Source: Anoplopoma fimbria (lineage: Eukaryota > Chordata > Actinopteri > Perciformes > Anoplopomatidae). Taken from it: 64,000 bases of DNA. Positions 36,625 to 48,400 of the stretch are shown here, piece by piece; within the stretch, counting starts at the first letter, position 1; each line of letters opens with the position of its first letter. Below the pieces are notes generated by a model. The model saw only the letters and a list, made by a program, of their open reading frames with translations. It was not told the origin of the DNA and did no database searches. The position numbers and the translations under genes are program-made. Location: NCBI RefSeq assembly GCF_027596085.1, contig NC_072449.1, forward strand, positions 25,146,522 to 25,210,521, in the 5' to 3' direction.

Positions 36625-37098
36625 GACCATGTTAGGCTGTACCAGTATAAGACATACAACTATGCACAATAGTTATGGATTGTATTGACTGCTACTGCTG
36701 GTATGCAAAGGCTCATATGGCATCAGCACATACCTACACCAACTAATATGACACTCTCTCCATGCTCCCAACACATCATTCCCAGTTGCAGGTACTGATG
36801 GTTATAGTGGTATAACGTTACAGCTACTACATAGCAGCATGCCTGTGCCTGGTAGGTATCAGCTGGCCTAAACAGCCTTAGTCCCAGACTGTGCCATCGT
36901 GTGGAAAAGGATAGTGGAACACAAACTGAGCACAAAATACCAAAACAGATTTGATAAAAGGACATTGTCTGTGATTGGAGAGAAATATGACAAACTGACC
37001 TGCTCCAGGCTGTCATCCTCTTGCAGAGTCCCTGTGTCTCCATTGCTATTAATGGGGATCTCCATAGTAGCAGCCTTGCTCATGATACTGTCTGCCAT
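32709..37098 (-). CDS. arfip2: Arfaptin-2, complete, 8 coding exons plus a probable in-frame exon
   Basis: Arfaptin: a crescent-shaped BAR (AH) domain dimer that binds Arl1, Arf and Rac GTPases and PI4P membranes at the trans-Golgi. Exons: 37098-37000, 36122-36014, 34975-34889, 34743-34640, 34522-34301, 34219-34062, 33958-33784 and 32864-32709, all in frame, giving 369 aa. The symmetric 63-nt exon at 35572-35510 would make it 390 aa. The N-terminus (KAATMEIPI, then [19 protein letters not shown]) and the C-terminus ([10 protein letters not shown]...KPSWLEEQ) match ARFIP2 rather than ARFIP1. The amphipathic helix [16 protein letters not shown] precedes the AH domain, which starts at [21 protein letters not shown] 37098 is preceded by an acceptor-like cttgcag, so the 5'UTR is probably spliced. 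The poly(A) signal lies near 31,470. Human ARFIP2 has 341 residues; the extra length here lies in the variable linker before the AH domain. Human ARFIP2 and DCHS1 are also close neighbours. Confidence 0.95.
35510..35572 (-). CDS. arfip2: Probable extra or alternative exon of arfip2 (63 nt, symmetric)
   Basis: Bounded by an acceptor (cccatag) and a donor (gtggct) and flanked by phase-1 introns on both sides, so it can be included or skipped without breaking the frame. It adds 21 residues beginning [17 protein letters not shown], with no stop. The exon before it ends AAA-G and the one after begins AC-ATT, so both forms translate. It lies in the linker between the conserved N-terminal segment and the amphipathic helix. 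The donor is weaker than its neighbours, consistent with cassette use. Whether it is constitutive or alternative cannot be told from DNA alone. Confidence 0.6.
36335..36440 (+). repeat. Teleost dispersed repeat fragment in arfip2 intron 1
   Basis: ttcaaggatcattccattgt cattatgcaaaac followed by gcacaacgaaatacagttgt agccc resembles a widespread fish repeat end. It is followed about 100 bases later by the (AC)n tract at 36.5 kb. Confidence 0.45.
36546..36621 (+). repeat. (CA)n microsatellite
   Basis: About 37 uninterrupted CA units inside the first coding intron of arfip2. Confidence 0.97.
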
Positions 37099-40000
37099 GG
37101 CTCAATCTCTGCAAGACAGCACCAAACACTGACACATGAAGATGCTTTCGTGTTTGTAGTTGGACACAACACCAATCATACAGAGTTCTTCTCCACCTCG
37201 ACACAGAAACCACGGCTCTTGCTTACATTGATGCTAACGTGGCTGGCTAGTCTCAGCGGTGCTGATGTGGCCGCAGCTCCGGCTGACTCCTCCTCCTCCA
37301 CTGAAGCGACCTGGAGGAGAAACAAGCCGTCGTTTGCACCGACAGCGGGCTTGAAATGCAAACTTGACCACCGTTGTCTTTAATGATCGTGCAATGCAAA
37401 ACTCATGATTATTTTTCCTGCAACGTACACGTTATCTGCCCTCCAAAATCCCTGCATCCAGCTTGCTAACAGCTTTAGTAATGCCCCTTCGAAATAAGAG
37501 TTTGTGTGATTTTTACACAACTGCAAATCACATATATTTGTTTTAATACCAAAGCACTTTGAGTAAAAGCCATAGTCTAAACTGTTTAGTGCGAGTTACT
37601 TTACAATTGACAGGCTTCAAGCGTATACTGTGAAAAGATGCCCTTATTTTGAAAGATAATACCTTTAACGTAGCATCATCGTCAAGCCTCCTCCCCAGCT
37701 CCATCTTCCACGTCGTGGGGTGCTGACGTTGCTTTATCCCTAAACTGCAGTACCATTCTGCCCCTCAAGATGTCCCTAACAGCCCACCGACTGTCAGAGT
37801 GAAACCTAACACATATATACAGTAACTGGCCCCTCAAATGCTGTGATTGTTAATCATTAGAATGAAGGCTGCTGCATCCTGTTACATTGATTACAATATC
37901 TCTTGAAATCAAACTGTATAAATACAGTCGTTTGTTTTGAGATGTGAAATGCCTCCAGATATACCTCACCCTGGTAAACTGACCACACTTCCAATTATCT
38001 GCCTCATTTGTTTCAATCAGGGATGCGAGGGAAGTGCACATGGTCTCCAAATGTAGTTTGTGTAATTACTCCAGGTCTGATCAGAGAACCAACCACTCAC
38101 ACCCACCCACAATTTAGGCAAGTCCTACAGTAAATTGGCTAATTTTCTTTGATGTGCTGATTTCCTGCAAGTGACATATTTTCCAAACATCTAGAATCTA
38201 ATGTTGAGAAAACCTTTTCCCCCTTGTTGCTTCTCCTTCATCATCACCCCCTTGCTTCTTTTTCAGGCTGCTGCATATGACTAAATTTAACTTCTGCATC
38301 CCCAAGATCAAAGAAAAATAAGAGGTAAAGGATGAAACTAGTCATGTTTTCCCCATAATCAACAAATCAACATGTCAAAAGTTAATGGACCGGCATAAAA
38401 TGTGTTCTGCTTTTGATCCTGACGTCAAAATTCATAGAGTATTGGGTTGAACAAGGTCTGCGCTGCACCGTATTCAAACACAACTAAGTATATGCTTACA
38501 TAAGAACATTCTCAGTCATCAAATTCAGAAGATACTGTATCTAGGTTCATATGTTTATGTCACATGGTAGTTGTTGAGGTTAAAGTTTACATCCCTGACC
38601 TGTTGATATGTACATTTGTTGTCATCATTTGTATCATAGAATCAATCAATTTTCTTATTTGATGATCTGTTTTATACTGGGTACAGTATATGTAACAATG
38701 CCTATTATCTCTGCATTACCTTATTATAAGGTTGTCTCAATACCTTTAGGTAAGGACACCAGTCTGCCTGGTAAATCCCTAGTGACCTGGTAAAAAAAGA
38801 TTCTATATACATATACTTCAAGTCTTGTCAATCAAAATATAGCCTTGACAGGAAAGGAGGCCCCAGCAATGTAAAGGTTATAAGGTTGTTGCTGTTACCA
38901 TCATCTCCAAGTTAAATAGTCCAGGGGTTTGCCGGCTACTTTAGTTCCAGTTTGGTGAGTGAATAATTGTATGGGTATGTTTTGACTTACCATTTGAAGA
39001 GTGACTGACTCTACATCCTTTAGCTCCGGTACCTTTGACCTCCACATTATTCATGGGTCACAAACAGCCTGATGTTGCTGAGGCTTGAATTTTAAAACCA
39101 GTTGTTTTGGTTTTTTTTGGAGTGGAGGTAAAGGAAATTATGTGCAGCAGTTAGTTACCAGCATTGCACAAGATTGCAAGCTGCAATTAGGTACTCGAGG
39201 CTTATTAAAGCAGACTTTAATCACACATTCTCTCATGTTTCAGCTTCATGACAGTCAACAGTTTTAAGTTTTAAAAAGCGCAGCGGTGTGTTGAATAGAC
39301 ATTTTAAGACACCAAATTCTCACACAGGAGAATGCAAATTTAGTGTTGCCTATAAATCTAGAACAAGACCAAATTAAACTTAAAGGTTTCAGGCGGGGTC
39401 TCCTCTGAGACTGCACTGCATGTCACAAAGCCAGCTTATGCATGTGAGGGGAGCGTGAGATCTAGACCACAGTGTACCCCTCCCTCTGTCATTTTAGATA
39501 ATAGTTCATCTTGTTTTTAATGATATCATTAAGCACACTTCCAGATGTTGGGAGGTAAATTCATCCTCACACAGCAAACAAGCGTACTGGACAGGAGACA
39601 GAGGAATCCAGTTAAACATGGCAAAGCAGTGCTGTCTGCATCCATACTCCATGGGAATTACAAAGTGCTCTCAAGTTTTACATTATACAGCATATGGAAG
39701 TAATTTTTTATAGTGCCTCTAATGTGCTATTTCAAACAGTCTCTCAACCTTTTTTCCCTGTTGGTGTTTTATCAATGTTCTCTCAGAGAAACAGCAATTC
39801 ATCCTTGGATCCTTGAATGGCAATTGTAGAATGTCTCAAAAGACAACACATAATCAGGACAATACATGTTTATGTGCTCTACTATTTTGAATAACAGTAT
39901 GAAAAGTTCAGATATGGATCTGTATGAAATAATGCATGAGGGGTAAATCACATTTCAAATGATAATAAACATTATTTTGATTGGCAGACGGGTTTTCATC

Positions 40001-41399
40001 TGAATCACTGTTGACATAAAGACTCTTTTTCCATTCTCTCTGCTATCCTCTTCATTTGGAAGGCTTTTATGTCAGAATAAACACAGCACTGTCAAGAGTA
40101 TTTCTATTATTTAAATCAAGTCAACAAACAACTGAGGAAAGTAATATATCAACACTCTTAATAGAAAAAAAGACACACTTCAGAGTATTATTTAGTAAGT
40201 CCGATACATAAACCACGTTTTAAACTACGAGTTATTTTTGTTTTCAAGGCAGATTTTCTGTTTTATACATACCACCTCTGTGCCAGTGAGCACAACAACC
40301 TTGAGGATATGGCGTGAGAGCGATGGCCCCCAGAAAATAGAGGCTTTGCTATTGCTATGATGTTTCCTCTTAAATTCACCTGCATAATCAGAGGGACAAC
40401 CAGTCAGAGGCCGCAAATAAAATAAGGGGCCAATTTAAGAATCGTAAATCCCACAAGAGCTTGTTGGCATTTTCACTGAAGTGTTAAAGCAGTTGTTAAT
40501 TTTGTTTTCATGGACGCTAACTTTGGTTGGCTCACAGGGTCTGTGGTCAGGATACGCACGAAAGGGCAGTTGTTTAGTTTCTTTATACTGTTTACTTACT
40601 TTGTCATGGAATTTCTGTTTTGCAGGTCTCCAATTTTGCAATCTCATTCATTTTAGTTTCAGGCTTTTTCTCAAACCATGAATTACTGTGGGACTGCTAG
40701 TGAGGGTATTTAAACTCCACTTTAAATAATATAGCAATATAAACTACTACAATATAAATATAACTCACACACAATCTGGCTTTTATAATGATGACAAGTT
40801 ATATTGACTATACAAGTATGTCTTGAAATCAAACTATGTGAATGAAATCTTGATTTTGATCTAGGAGGCTCCTCAACTGTTGGTGGATACAGTCAATTGG
40901 CCAACAAATGCAGAGCAATGTCCATGATTACCTTTCATGTCCTAAAGAGTCCCAGTATATTCCCCTCTAAAAATGTTGTTCTCCCGATTCCTTGAGTTAT
41001 CCCAAACAGCAGGAACAAGATTTGTTCAGGCTGCTGCATACATTGTGCTCCTCTTAGGAAATAATGTAGCTTCTACAAGTGGAAAAAACTCTATGGCAAT
41101 ACAAGGAAAGTTAAGGTGTCTTGAAGTTATAAAACTTTTATGCAAAAGAAAAAAAAATGGTTGAGATTCTATACAAAGCAGAGTGATCAGTGGACATGTA
41201 ACCACATTTTTATGGACTAACAAGTAGTTAGGAGAACTTTTTTGATTTAATTACCATCATGCAAATATGGTGTTTCTTGGAAAATACATCTGAAACCTAG
41301 ATTACATGTCATTAACACAAGTGATATGAACATTATTAACAGTGAGTCATGAAAAATGCACCACTGGAGCTAATGTTTTTTTCTCCAATTGCCTATATC

Positions 41400-41660
41400 C
41401 AGGTCAGGGTTCTAGTGGCAACAGTATAGACAGTATGAATCATGCCCTATTCTCCAGGAACTTCCTCTTTTTCCTCCTGGGGGATCCCAAAGTGTTCTCT
41501 AGGTCAGCTGGAAGACATATTCTCTCCAACATTTCTTAGATCTCCAGCATGTCCACTTTAAATCAGACAAGGCCGGTACCTAATATGGATGCTCTTCATG
41601 ATTCACAATCTAAAGCCTGTGACCGTATGGACAAGCAATACGTATTGAATAACTGATACT
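41400..41660 (+). mobile_element. Decayed LINE fragment (Rex/L2-like)
   Basis: The stretch ctttttcctcctgggggatc ccaaagtgttctctaggtca gctggaagacatattctctc is a diverged form of a LINE segment common in fish genomes (typical form cctcctgggggatcccgagg...). Recognisable similarity may continue weakly to about 42.3 kb. No open reverse-transcriptase frame remains. Confidence 0.6.
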
Positions 41661-42448
41661 AAAAGTGGGTTTGTAAAGTCAAGTTTAAAAATAATAAGGC
41701 CATTGTTACTTGCAGACTTCAAGTGAGTGTTGGTATCTTGTCCATGACTGTATTACAAGCAGAGGAGTTGACACCTCTGAAAGCTTAATGCTCACATTGA
41801 GCAGGTCGTAAAAATGCTCAGAGAACCATCACAGCTCTGATTCTAAATGTACAGGAACCAAACAGCACATACTCCCGCTGTTCATCACACAAGATACTTT
41901 GGGGAACTTGGTTTCAAGCTTTTTCCAAATTCACAAAACACATGTTGACAGGATTAGCAGACTCTCATGATGCCTCAGTTAGCTGAGAGGATAAAAAGAT
42001 CACCGTTCTGCAACCAAGAAGGTAGAAATCCAAATTGACAATATTGCCTGGATTCTCAGCTTCCAGCACCTTGGCTGGTTAAAGCTTAATCACATCCGCC
42101 TATCTGCTTTTTCTGACAGTATGGCCACCCCCATTCAAGTTTTCTAATGCAAGCGTGTTTACAGAAGCTGTGTCACACTGACTGAGATTTACAGCATCCA
42201 ACAATATCCAGAGCATTAGTATTCAGGTCAGCTCTCATCTCTTGGAGAGCTTTTTACATCAGGGATATCTGCCAAGGATATGTGATCAGACCCTCAAGAA
42301 TCTTTCCTGAGCAGAAGCATGCCTATTGCGTGTAATATAGAGGATAAAAATAAGACTGTTGCCTTATCACCTGAAATATCATGAAATATCATGGGGATTT
42401 GAAAACCTTTTTCGACAACCATTTTTCAAATAGGAACTGCACAAAGTG

Positions 42449-42476
42449 TATATATATATATATATATATACACACA
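42449..42476 (+). repeat. (TA)n/(CA)n microsatellite
   Basis: About eleven TA units followed by cacaca, in gene-free sequence. Confidence 0.9.
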
Positions 42477-43590
42477 AAGAGCAAAGCACTGCACAGTTGT
42501 ATATCTGACCTCTGTTATTCTTTCATTTCTTTATCACATGGGACATGATTCCTCCGGCATACAGTAAGTGGAACAGCACCTGTAGGCGTCCTGCCCACTA
42601 AATCACAGCAACAGGCGAGATGTGATAAAGCAGATGTGGAGCTGAGCGACATGCGTCAATTAAGATCTGTTTTCACCCTCTGTCACCATCAGCTCAGACC
42701 TCTGAGTCCCTTCGACCTGGTTCTCTTTCCACAGCCCGACACACCAAGCTAACTCTGTCACTCATTAAGGTACAAGCTGCTTCACAGATGTACCATATCT
42801 GCACTGCATGAACAGCTAAATCCAATTTATGCCAGGCGTCTACACTTTTTACGAGGTACAGTACATACTGACTGGTGTCTCGCAGTGTTCAAAGTGATAT
42901 GTAAATCTGTTAGAAATTAAGAATCTGAAGCCTTATACATTTAGAAAAAATCTACTGCAGAAGAGACATTTCAAAGGTCACAGAAACTGTTATAGTAAAT
43001 GTAATAAGCTAGGATATCGAACATTTTAATAATAGTGGATAATGGACTAATTATGGATAGAAAAGTGTCACAGCCTGACTCAGACGCTGAAACAAAAAAG
43101 GGAGACGGGGTCAAGAAACGGCTGCCAAGAAAAGCATTTTTATTTTGAGGGTATTTATGGCAGAGCCACACCGGCTCAGGTGTGGCACACCCAGCTGAAG
43201 ACCCTCCAATCAGCACCTGCAACAAACGAACAAAACAGCAGCGACACCTAGTGCATGGGAGGAGGAGGGTCATCACAAAGGTGTTTTATATTCATTATTG
43301 CCCCCATGAATACACCCTCTTTGTATTCATGTTTCCTAGAAGAAGCAGCATGAGTAGCAAAACCAATAAAAAAAACTTGTAGCTCTGCTTTGTACTTCCT
43401 ACTTAATTCTGAACTGCACGTGTGGCAGCGCAGGGCAGCCAGTTGAATAAGCCAGTTTGTTTGTTTGTGTCTACCCACACAGCACTTTTGGCAAGGACAA
43501 AATACATGTCACAAATGAAAGAAAGGAATGTGGTTTATTTATTTTTTTCTGGCTTAGAAACATTATCCCATAAACAAATTATTTTTTTCC

Positions 43591-43740
43591 TGGGGCAGTT
43601 GTGGTACAACAGGTCATCCATTAATCATAGGATTGGTGGTTTGATACCTGGTTACTGTGCATGTCCTTGAGCAGTGAACTTAACACCAAACTGCTCATGT
43701 CGAGCAGGCCCTTTCTCCATTGGTATGGTGAAGGTTTATT
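43591..43740 (+). mobile_element. Degenerate SINE, same family as 11.4 kb
   Basis: Begins tggggcagttgtgg, like the 11.4-kb SINE. It has a B-box-like ggtttgatacc and a counterpart of the middle part (catgtccttgagcagtgaactta). The 3' tail with tgtaa units is not recognisable, so the copy is old or truncated. Confidence 0.6.
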
Positions 43741-44713
43741 TGGGGCATGTCCTGCTGCCACAACAAAATTCATTTTTGGTTCTGCGATAGATAAAAAAAC
43801 CAAAAACATTTCAATGACATAAAAGACACATTGTCACTCTAAAATTAAATGTCAAGAGTTAAACTTGGAGAGAAAGAACACTGTCAGCTTGTCTCTTCTA
43901 GTGGTACCTGAGTGATGCGCCACTCAGCAGTATGTCCATATTTCTGGAGATGTTTTTCCAAACAACTGTTTAATGTGACTGACATGTGGGTTGGACAACT
44001 ACGGTTAGTTTAAACAGAAAATGTATCTAGGGTGTGTTTTGATGCTCTTTGGGAGCATAACGAGCTATGTGGTTCATTCAGGTTTAATTAAAGTCGCTGA
44101 AAAGGCAGTAGGTGGAATGGGTGTCAAGAAGAGGTTGCTAACCCTTGGAAACGGTCAAAACCTTGGTAAGGGAAGAGCCTATTACGTTTTTTCCCCATGG
44201 GCTTTAAGGGAAGAATCATGATTCACCTCCCCCTCTGTGAATACCAGATGATACTCTTTGAAGTTTCGAACCAGACTGGCAAATCAGAGCACCACTTTCT
44301 CATCAACATAATCCAAGAGAGTTAACTTTAGGAACTCCAACTCTGCTCACCCCAAATCCCTGATCAGTGTACACTACACTCCCGTTGCACCTAGATTGAT
44401 TTTCAGTTTCACATTGTTATTTTTCAATATAATAATCTGGGCCTTTTTTTTAAAAGAGGGATCACATACAATTTCTAAAAAAGGACTTTCCTCGATATGA
44501 TCGTCCTCCACACTAAACATGCATTGACTGATTAAGTGCTAAGCAAAGTAAAAGAGGAAAGACAAAGAATTGCAGTAGAGGCACAAAAGAGCGCTGCACT
44601 GCAGTGTCCTGCGATACATTGTGCATTGGGTGGTATTATTCCTGAAGCCAATGCACTCAAACAACCAAACCAGTACACGAAAAGGATTATTTGAAATTAT
44701 AAGAAAAAATCTT

Positions 44714-44719
44714 TTTATT
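44714..44719 (-). terminator. AATAAA 19 nt after the orphan open frame
   Basis: Polyadenylation hexamer very close to the TAA at 44,738. It supports a transcript end there, if the two-exon model is real. Confidence 0.3.
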
Positions 44720-44737
44720 TTAAACCCAGAAAATGAG

Positions 44738-45204
44738 TTATTCTTCTAGTTTAACATACACTGCGTCATGAACGATCTCAACATTGATTTCATGGCGGCC
44801 AGAAATAGCTGACCATGCAGACAAATGTTCTGCTTGGTTGAAGTTCAGGCAGTCCCCTCCACAGACAGCCTGTATAGTAATAAGTAGCTCAGAAAATGTC
44901 TTAAAATGTAAAGAACTTTTCTAGTCTGCCATCATCAAATTTTTATTCCATTACTTTACATTATTTATCTTTTTATTTTATTATTTCCCCCACATATGCC
45001 TTTGATCTGTATCTTGCGGCATCTGGGTCGTGGGTGGAACCATACCTACACACTAGACTTCTTTCTAGTCTTGCCAAATAGACATCATGATAATCAAACC
45101 TGACCCACCCTTGAATATGTACGGTACAGGTAGCAGCCATCCCACATAGTGTTCAACATGAAATCCTGACACTCACCTGTATAACTGAGTTGGCTGTAGT
45201 TAGT
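44738..45204 (-). CDS. Possible 3' end of an unrecognised gene (two short exons)
   Basis: On the minus strand a 28-nt segment (45204-45177) is flanked by a good acceptor (catcattttcag) and donor (gtgagt). A second segment (44869-44738) follows an acceptor (attactatacag) and stays open to a TAA. Joined, they read LTTANSVIQ then AVCGGDCLNFNQAEHLSAW and 24 more residues ending VYVKLEE. An AATAAA lies 19 nt past the stop (44719-44714). I do not recognise the family and could not find earlier exons to the right. It could be the end of a real gene, a decayed copy, or a chance open frame, since 52 codons is short. Composition looks protein-like rather than A/T-driven. Confidence 0.35.
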
Positions 45205-46935
45205 CTGAAAATGATGTATTGTAAGGGTAAAAATGTCTCCGGTTCAGTCACAAACTAATTTTGTGCAAGATAATTCGAGACATCTTTAATTTGTAGGGCA
45301 GAGCGATATACCACCAGCCCGAAAGTACACAGTAGCTTTTGACAATATTTCCTTAGTTACATTTTATATGGATAGTCCAATGAAGATAAACTGACTACAA
45401 TGTGTCAGAAGAGAGTTTTGTGTAATACAAAAGTGTAAAAAGCTGTCTGAAGATATAAAGCAAGGTTAAATCTTAAGGTAAGCAATACAATCAGATCAGG
45501 TTTATAGCAAAAACTGCTAGTATTGAATGCACATTAGCTAATGAAGACATGGATGCTCTGAGCTTTAATGATACTTGCCGCAACAGTACACAATAATAGA
45601 TACACACTCACACACACAAATGAAAATGTTTAACATTGGGCCCTATTGATATGTTAAGGCATTATGTGTGGGATTACACTTCCCTCCTCATTTGGTTTAT
45701 TTTGCTGGCAACATTAAAGTCTATTTTAATCTAGGGGACTCAAAGGACAAAGCAGGCAATTTCTAAGGATATCAATGACATTCTTGTCTGAGTTTAAAGT
45801 TTCAAACTTAATAGTTTCCCAAGAGCAGTAAAAAGGATTGCAATTATGAGCCATAACTTTTATGAGATGCTGAGTGTGTTACTTCAAGATCCAAGCAGAC
45901 CCTGTGCAGTGAGCAGCTTATGATGACTTGAGAAAATCTCCATAACATCAATATTTTTGAAGTGAATTGCAGTGTAAAACACATAATCGTCCACATGCCG
46001 AAGACACTATCTATTTAGATGGGGAACCAGAGTGAAAGCAGATGGGACTGTAGGCCAAAATACTTTCCACTTGAAGTAGGCTGCTCTTGTTCAGAGCTCT
46101 CTCAGTAGCTGGGCTTGTTCCAGACGCCTGGCTGGAGAAGTGAAGTTCAAACTACTTGGCTCCCTCCACTCTCACCACACTGTCGCTGGGTAGAGCATGG
46201 ATTTACGACAGAAGTCCTCTTACTGGACTGGACAAACCCAGGACAGAGATGAAGAATGGCACCCAAGAATCCAGACCCAACAGTGAATTTTTTTTTGTGT
46301 GGGTATTCCAGTATTGTTGCATGTTATACTCGTATAGCCTACAGCTGCAGGAAGGAAAAACACTTACCAAGCAGGAATACCAAGCAGAGTTTAAAAGTAT
46401 AAACTGAGACAAATTACATGTTGGTGTATGTTGTTGTGGTATATACGTATAATTTCCATTTCTGACTTTACACAAATACTTATTTAAAGTTAAGCAGTAT
46501 GGGACTTTTTCACAGGAGACATGTGGACTTGTCATTGTAGGAAAAACACAGGTTTTTACTAATAACACAAACTCTGTGCTTTTCAAGTATTCAGTTGAGA
46601 GTGACAGTAAATCAGCATGCACGATACCAGGAACATGAAAACACATCAGCTCAATTCAGCCATCATTCATTTCATTATTTACACCGACGCTTTTCCTACT
46701 ATGAGGAGTCAAAATGTCTTCTTTAAAAACAAGGCCTATAACATACACAGCTTTTGTTTACTGTAGTTAAGTCTCTGCATGTCGACACAGGTGTTTTCAC
46801 TTATTCTGACGAAATAGTAAGGCGGCACATCGAATTATATAACTTTTAAAATTTCACTTTTAAACGTCCAAACTTTAAGAAAATAAGTTTGTAAGACAGC
46901 AAAACCAACAGGAGAGTAATGGAGTCTGTGCAAAA

Positions 46936-47065
<130 letters not shown>

Positions 47066-47134
47066 AAGACAATAAATTAGGTCTAATCAGCCAAATAAGC
47101 CAAAACACCTGTTTGTTGGACCAAGCGTTTGTGG

Positions 47135-48400
47135 GGCCTTTGATAGGCTTTGGTCAGACTGCAGGTGTTTCGGTTTATCAAGCGACCCTGTTAAATGGAT
47201 ACTTCCAGCCGAATGCGTCTGATGTTGTAATAGTTACGAATGCTGTTGAAAATAGGAAGAGAACACTTAGCTGTCCTCTTGAATGCCCAATTGTTTCATT
47301 TTCATTACAACGTCAAAACATATCTGGTTCGTCTTCGGAGGCTTGTTTGAGGACACGTGTCCACTCAGTCACGTTTTGGATGCCGGTTGTTGATGTTGAA
47401 AAGGGGAAATTTCTCTTTCTGTCTCTAATGAAGTTTCTACGTAGGCCTTTTCGGTTTTTTGGGAGAATCTTTGAGTTAACATCTGTCATGTAGAATAACT
47501 ATTCAGCCCATTTAAATTTAAAAAAGAAAATAGGATTCAAACTCATAAATATTTTTTTTTGATGAAGCATAAAACTACACATACAGCCAGCCAGTTCTCC
47601 AAAACCGGATGCAGCCAGTTCAATTTGTGACCACACTGTACGTGTAGCTGTAATTGAGGCCATTTTGTCGTCTCTGTGTTTTTGGCTGGGTTGTAAGCAG
47701 TGGATGGACCTCTACTCTACGCATTTTTAGTCTTGAATTTGCTTAATTGATTTGATTACGTTTCTAATAAACTGGTGTTAAATGGTCGCTTATATGTGTT
47801 GAAGGCAGTTAAATAACAAAATGATCGTAAGGCCTGAACAGTGAGGTCACAACTTGATCTGGCTGCCTCCTGCTTTTAAGAGCGACTGCTGATTATGTGT
47901 TGTGTTTGTTATAACCCACAGTTACAATAAGAACTCAAATATGTGGATCGTGGTGTGCTGGGATCTCAATTATTTTCTCCCACAAAGAAATTAATTAGAT
48001 ACGGTAAAGAAATGTTTTCTTTTTTTTACCTCTAAAATGACAAATAACTGATTTACATGACAGACGTTTTCTCAAAACCATCTCCAAAGACGATTATGTT
48101 TTTTTATAAACTTTATTATTTCAAAGGGAAGGTTAAATTGCTCCATTCCTGCTTCAACACACAAACAACAAGCAATGTTTCAATCGCGAGTTGACATGTT
48201 TCCTCAAAAGATACCTCAACAACAAATCCAGCATGTTTTGACATTGAAAAATAAACAATTGAGGATTCACGAGGACAACTACGTGTTCTCTTCCTATTTT
48301 CAACAGCTGTCGTAACTAGGCCAACAACAGACGCATTCTTCTGAAAGTCGCCAGTAAACAGCGACGGTTGATAAACCGAAACACAGTCAAAAGTGGCCAA
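47135..48400. repeat. Inverted pair of related ~400-bp units
   Basis: The plus strand at about 47,135-47,535 and the minus strand at about 48,400-48,010 are homologous. Shared blocks include gtgtttcggtttatcaa, gctgttgaaaataggaagag aac and the far-end ctgtcatgta. Identity is about 75-80% by eye in the best parts. The central 47,540-48,005 is unrelated unique sequence. The arrangement could be a non-autonomous DNA element with long subterminal inverted repeats or two independent insertions of one repeat. The open frames inside are not convincing genes. Confidence 0.65.

Larger units (their letters stand above)
37099..44737. other. arfip2 5' flank and gene-free sequence
   Basis: 37.1-37.75 kb is relatively GC-rich and probably contains noncoding first exon(s) and the promoter of arfip2, but I cannot fix their limits. 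Beyond it I see only repeat fragments (LINE at 41.4 kb, SINE at 43.6 kb, TA repeat at 42.4 kb). Confidence 0.5.

Noticed and set aside
46156..46646. Open frames on both strands at 46.2-46.6 kb
   Set aside because: Overlapping antisense frames without splice context or recognisable protein; probably chance.
47113..47493. 126-codon open frame (plus strand)
   Set aside because: It is one arm of the inverted repeat pair; the partner frame at 48,116-48,400 is its homologue. No start context, splice sites or known domain, so treated as repeat sequence.
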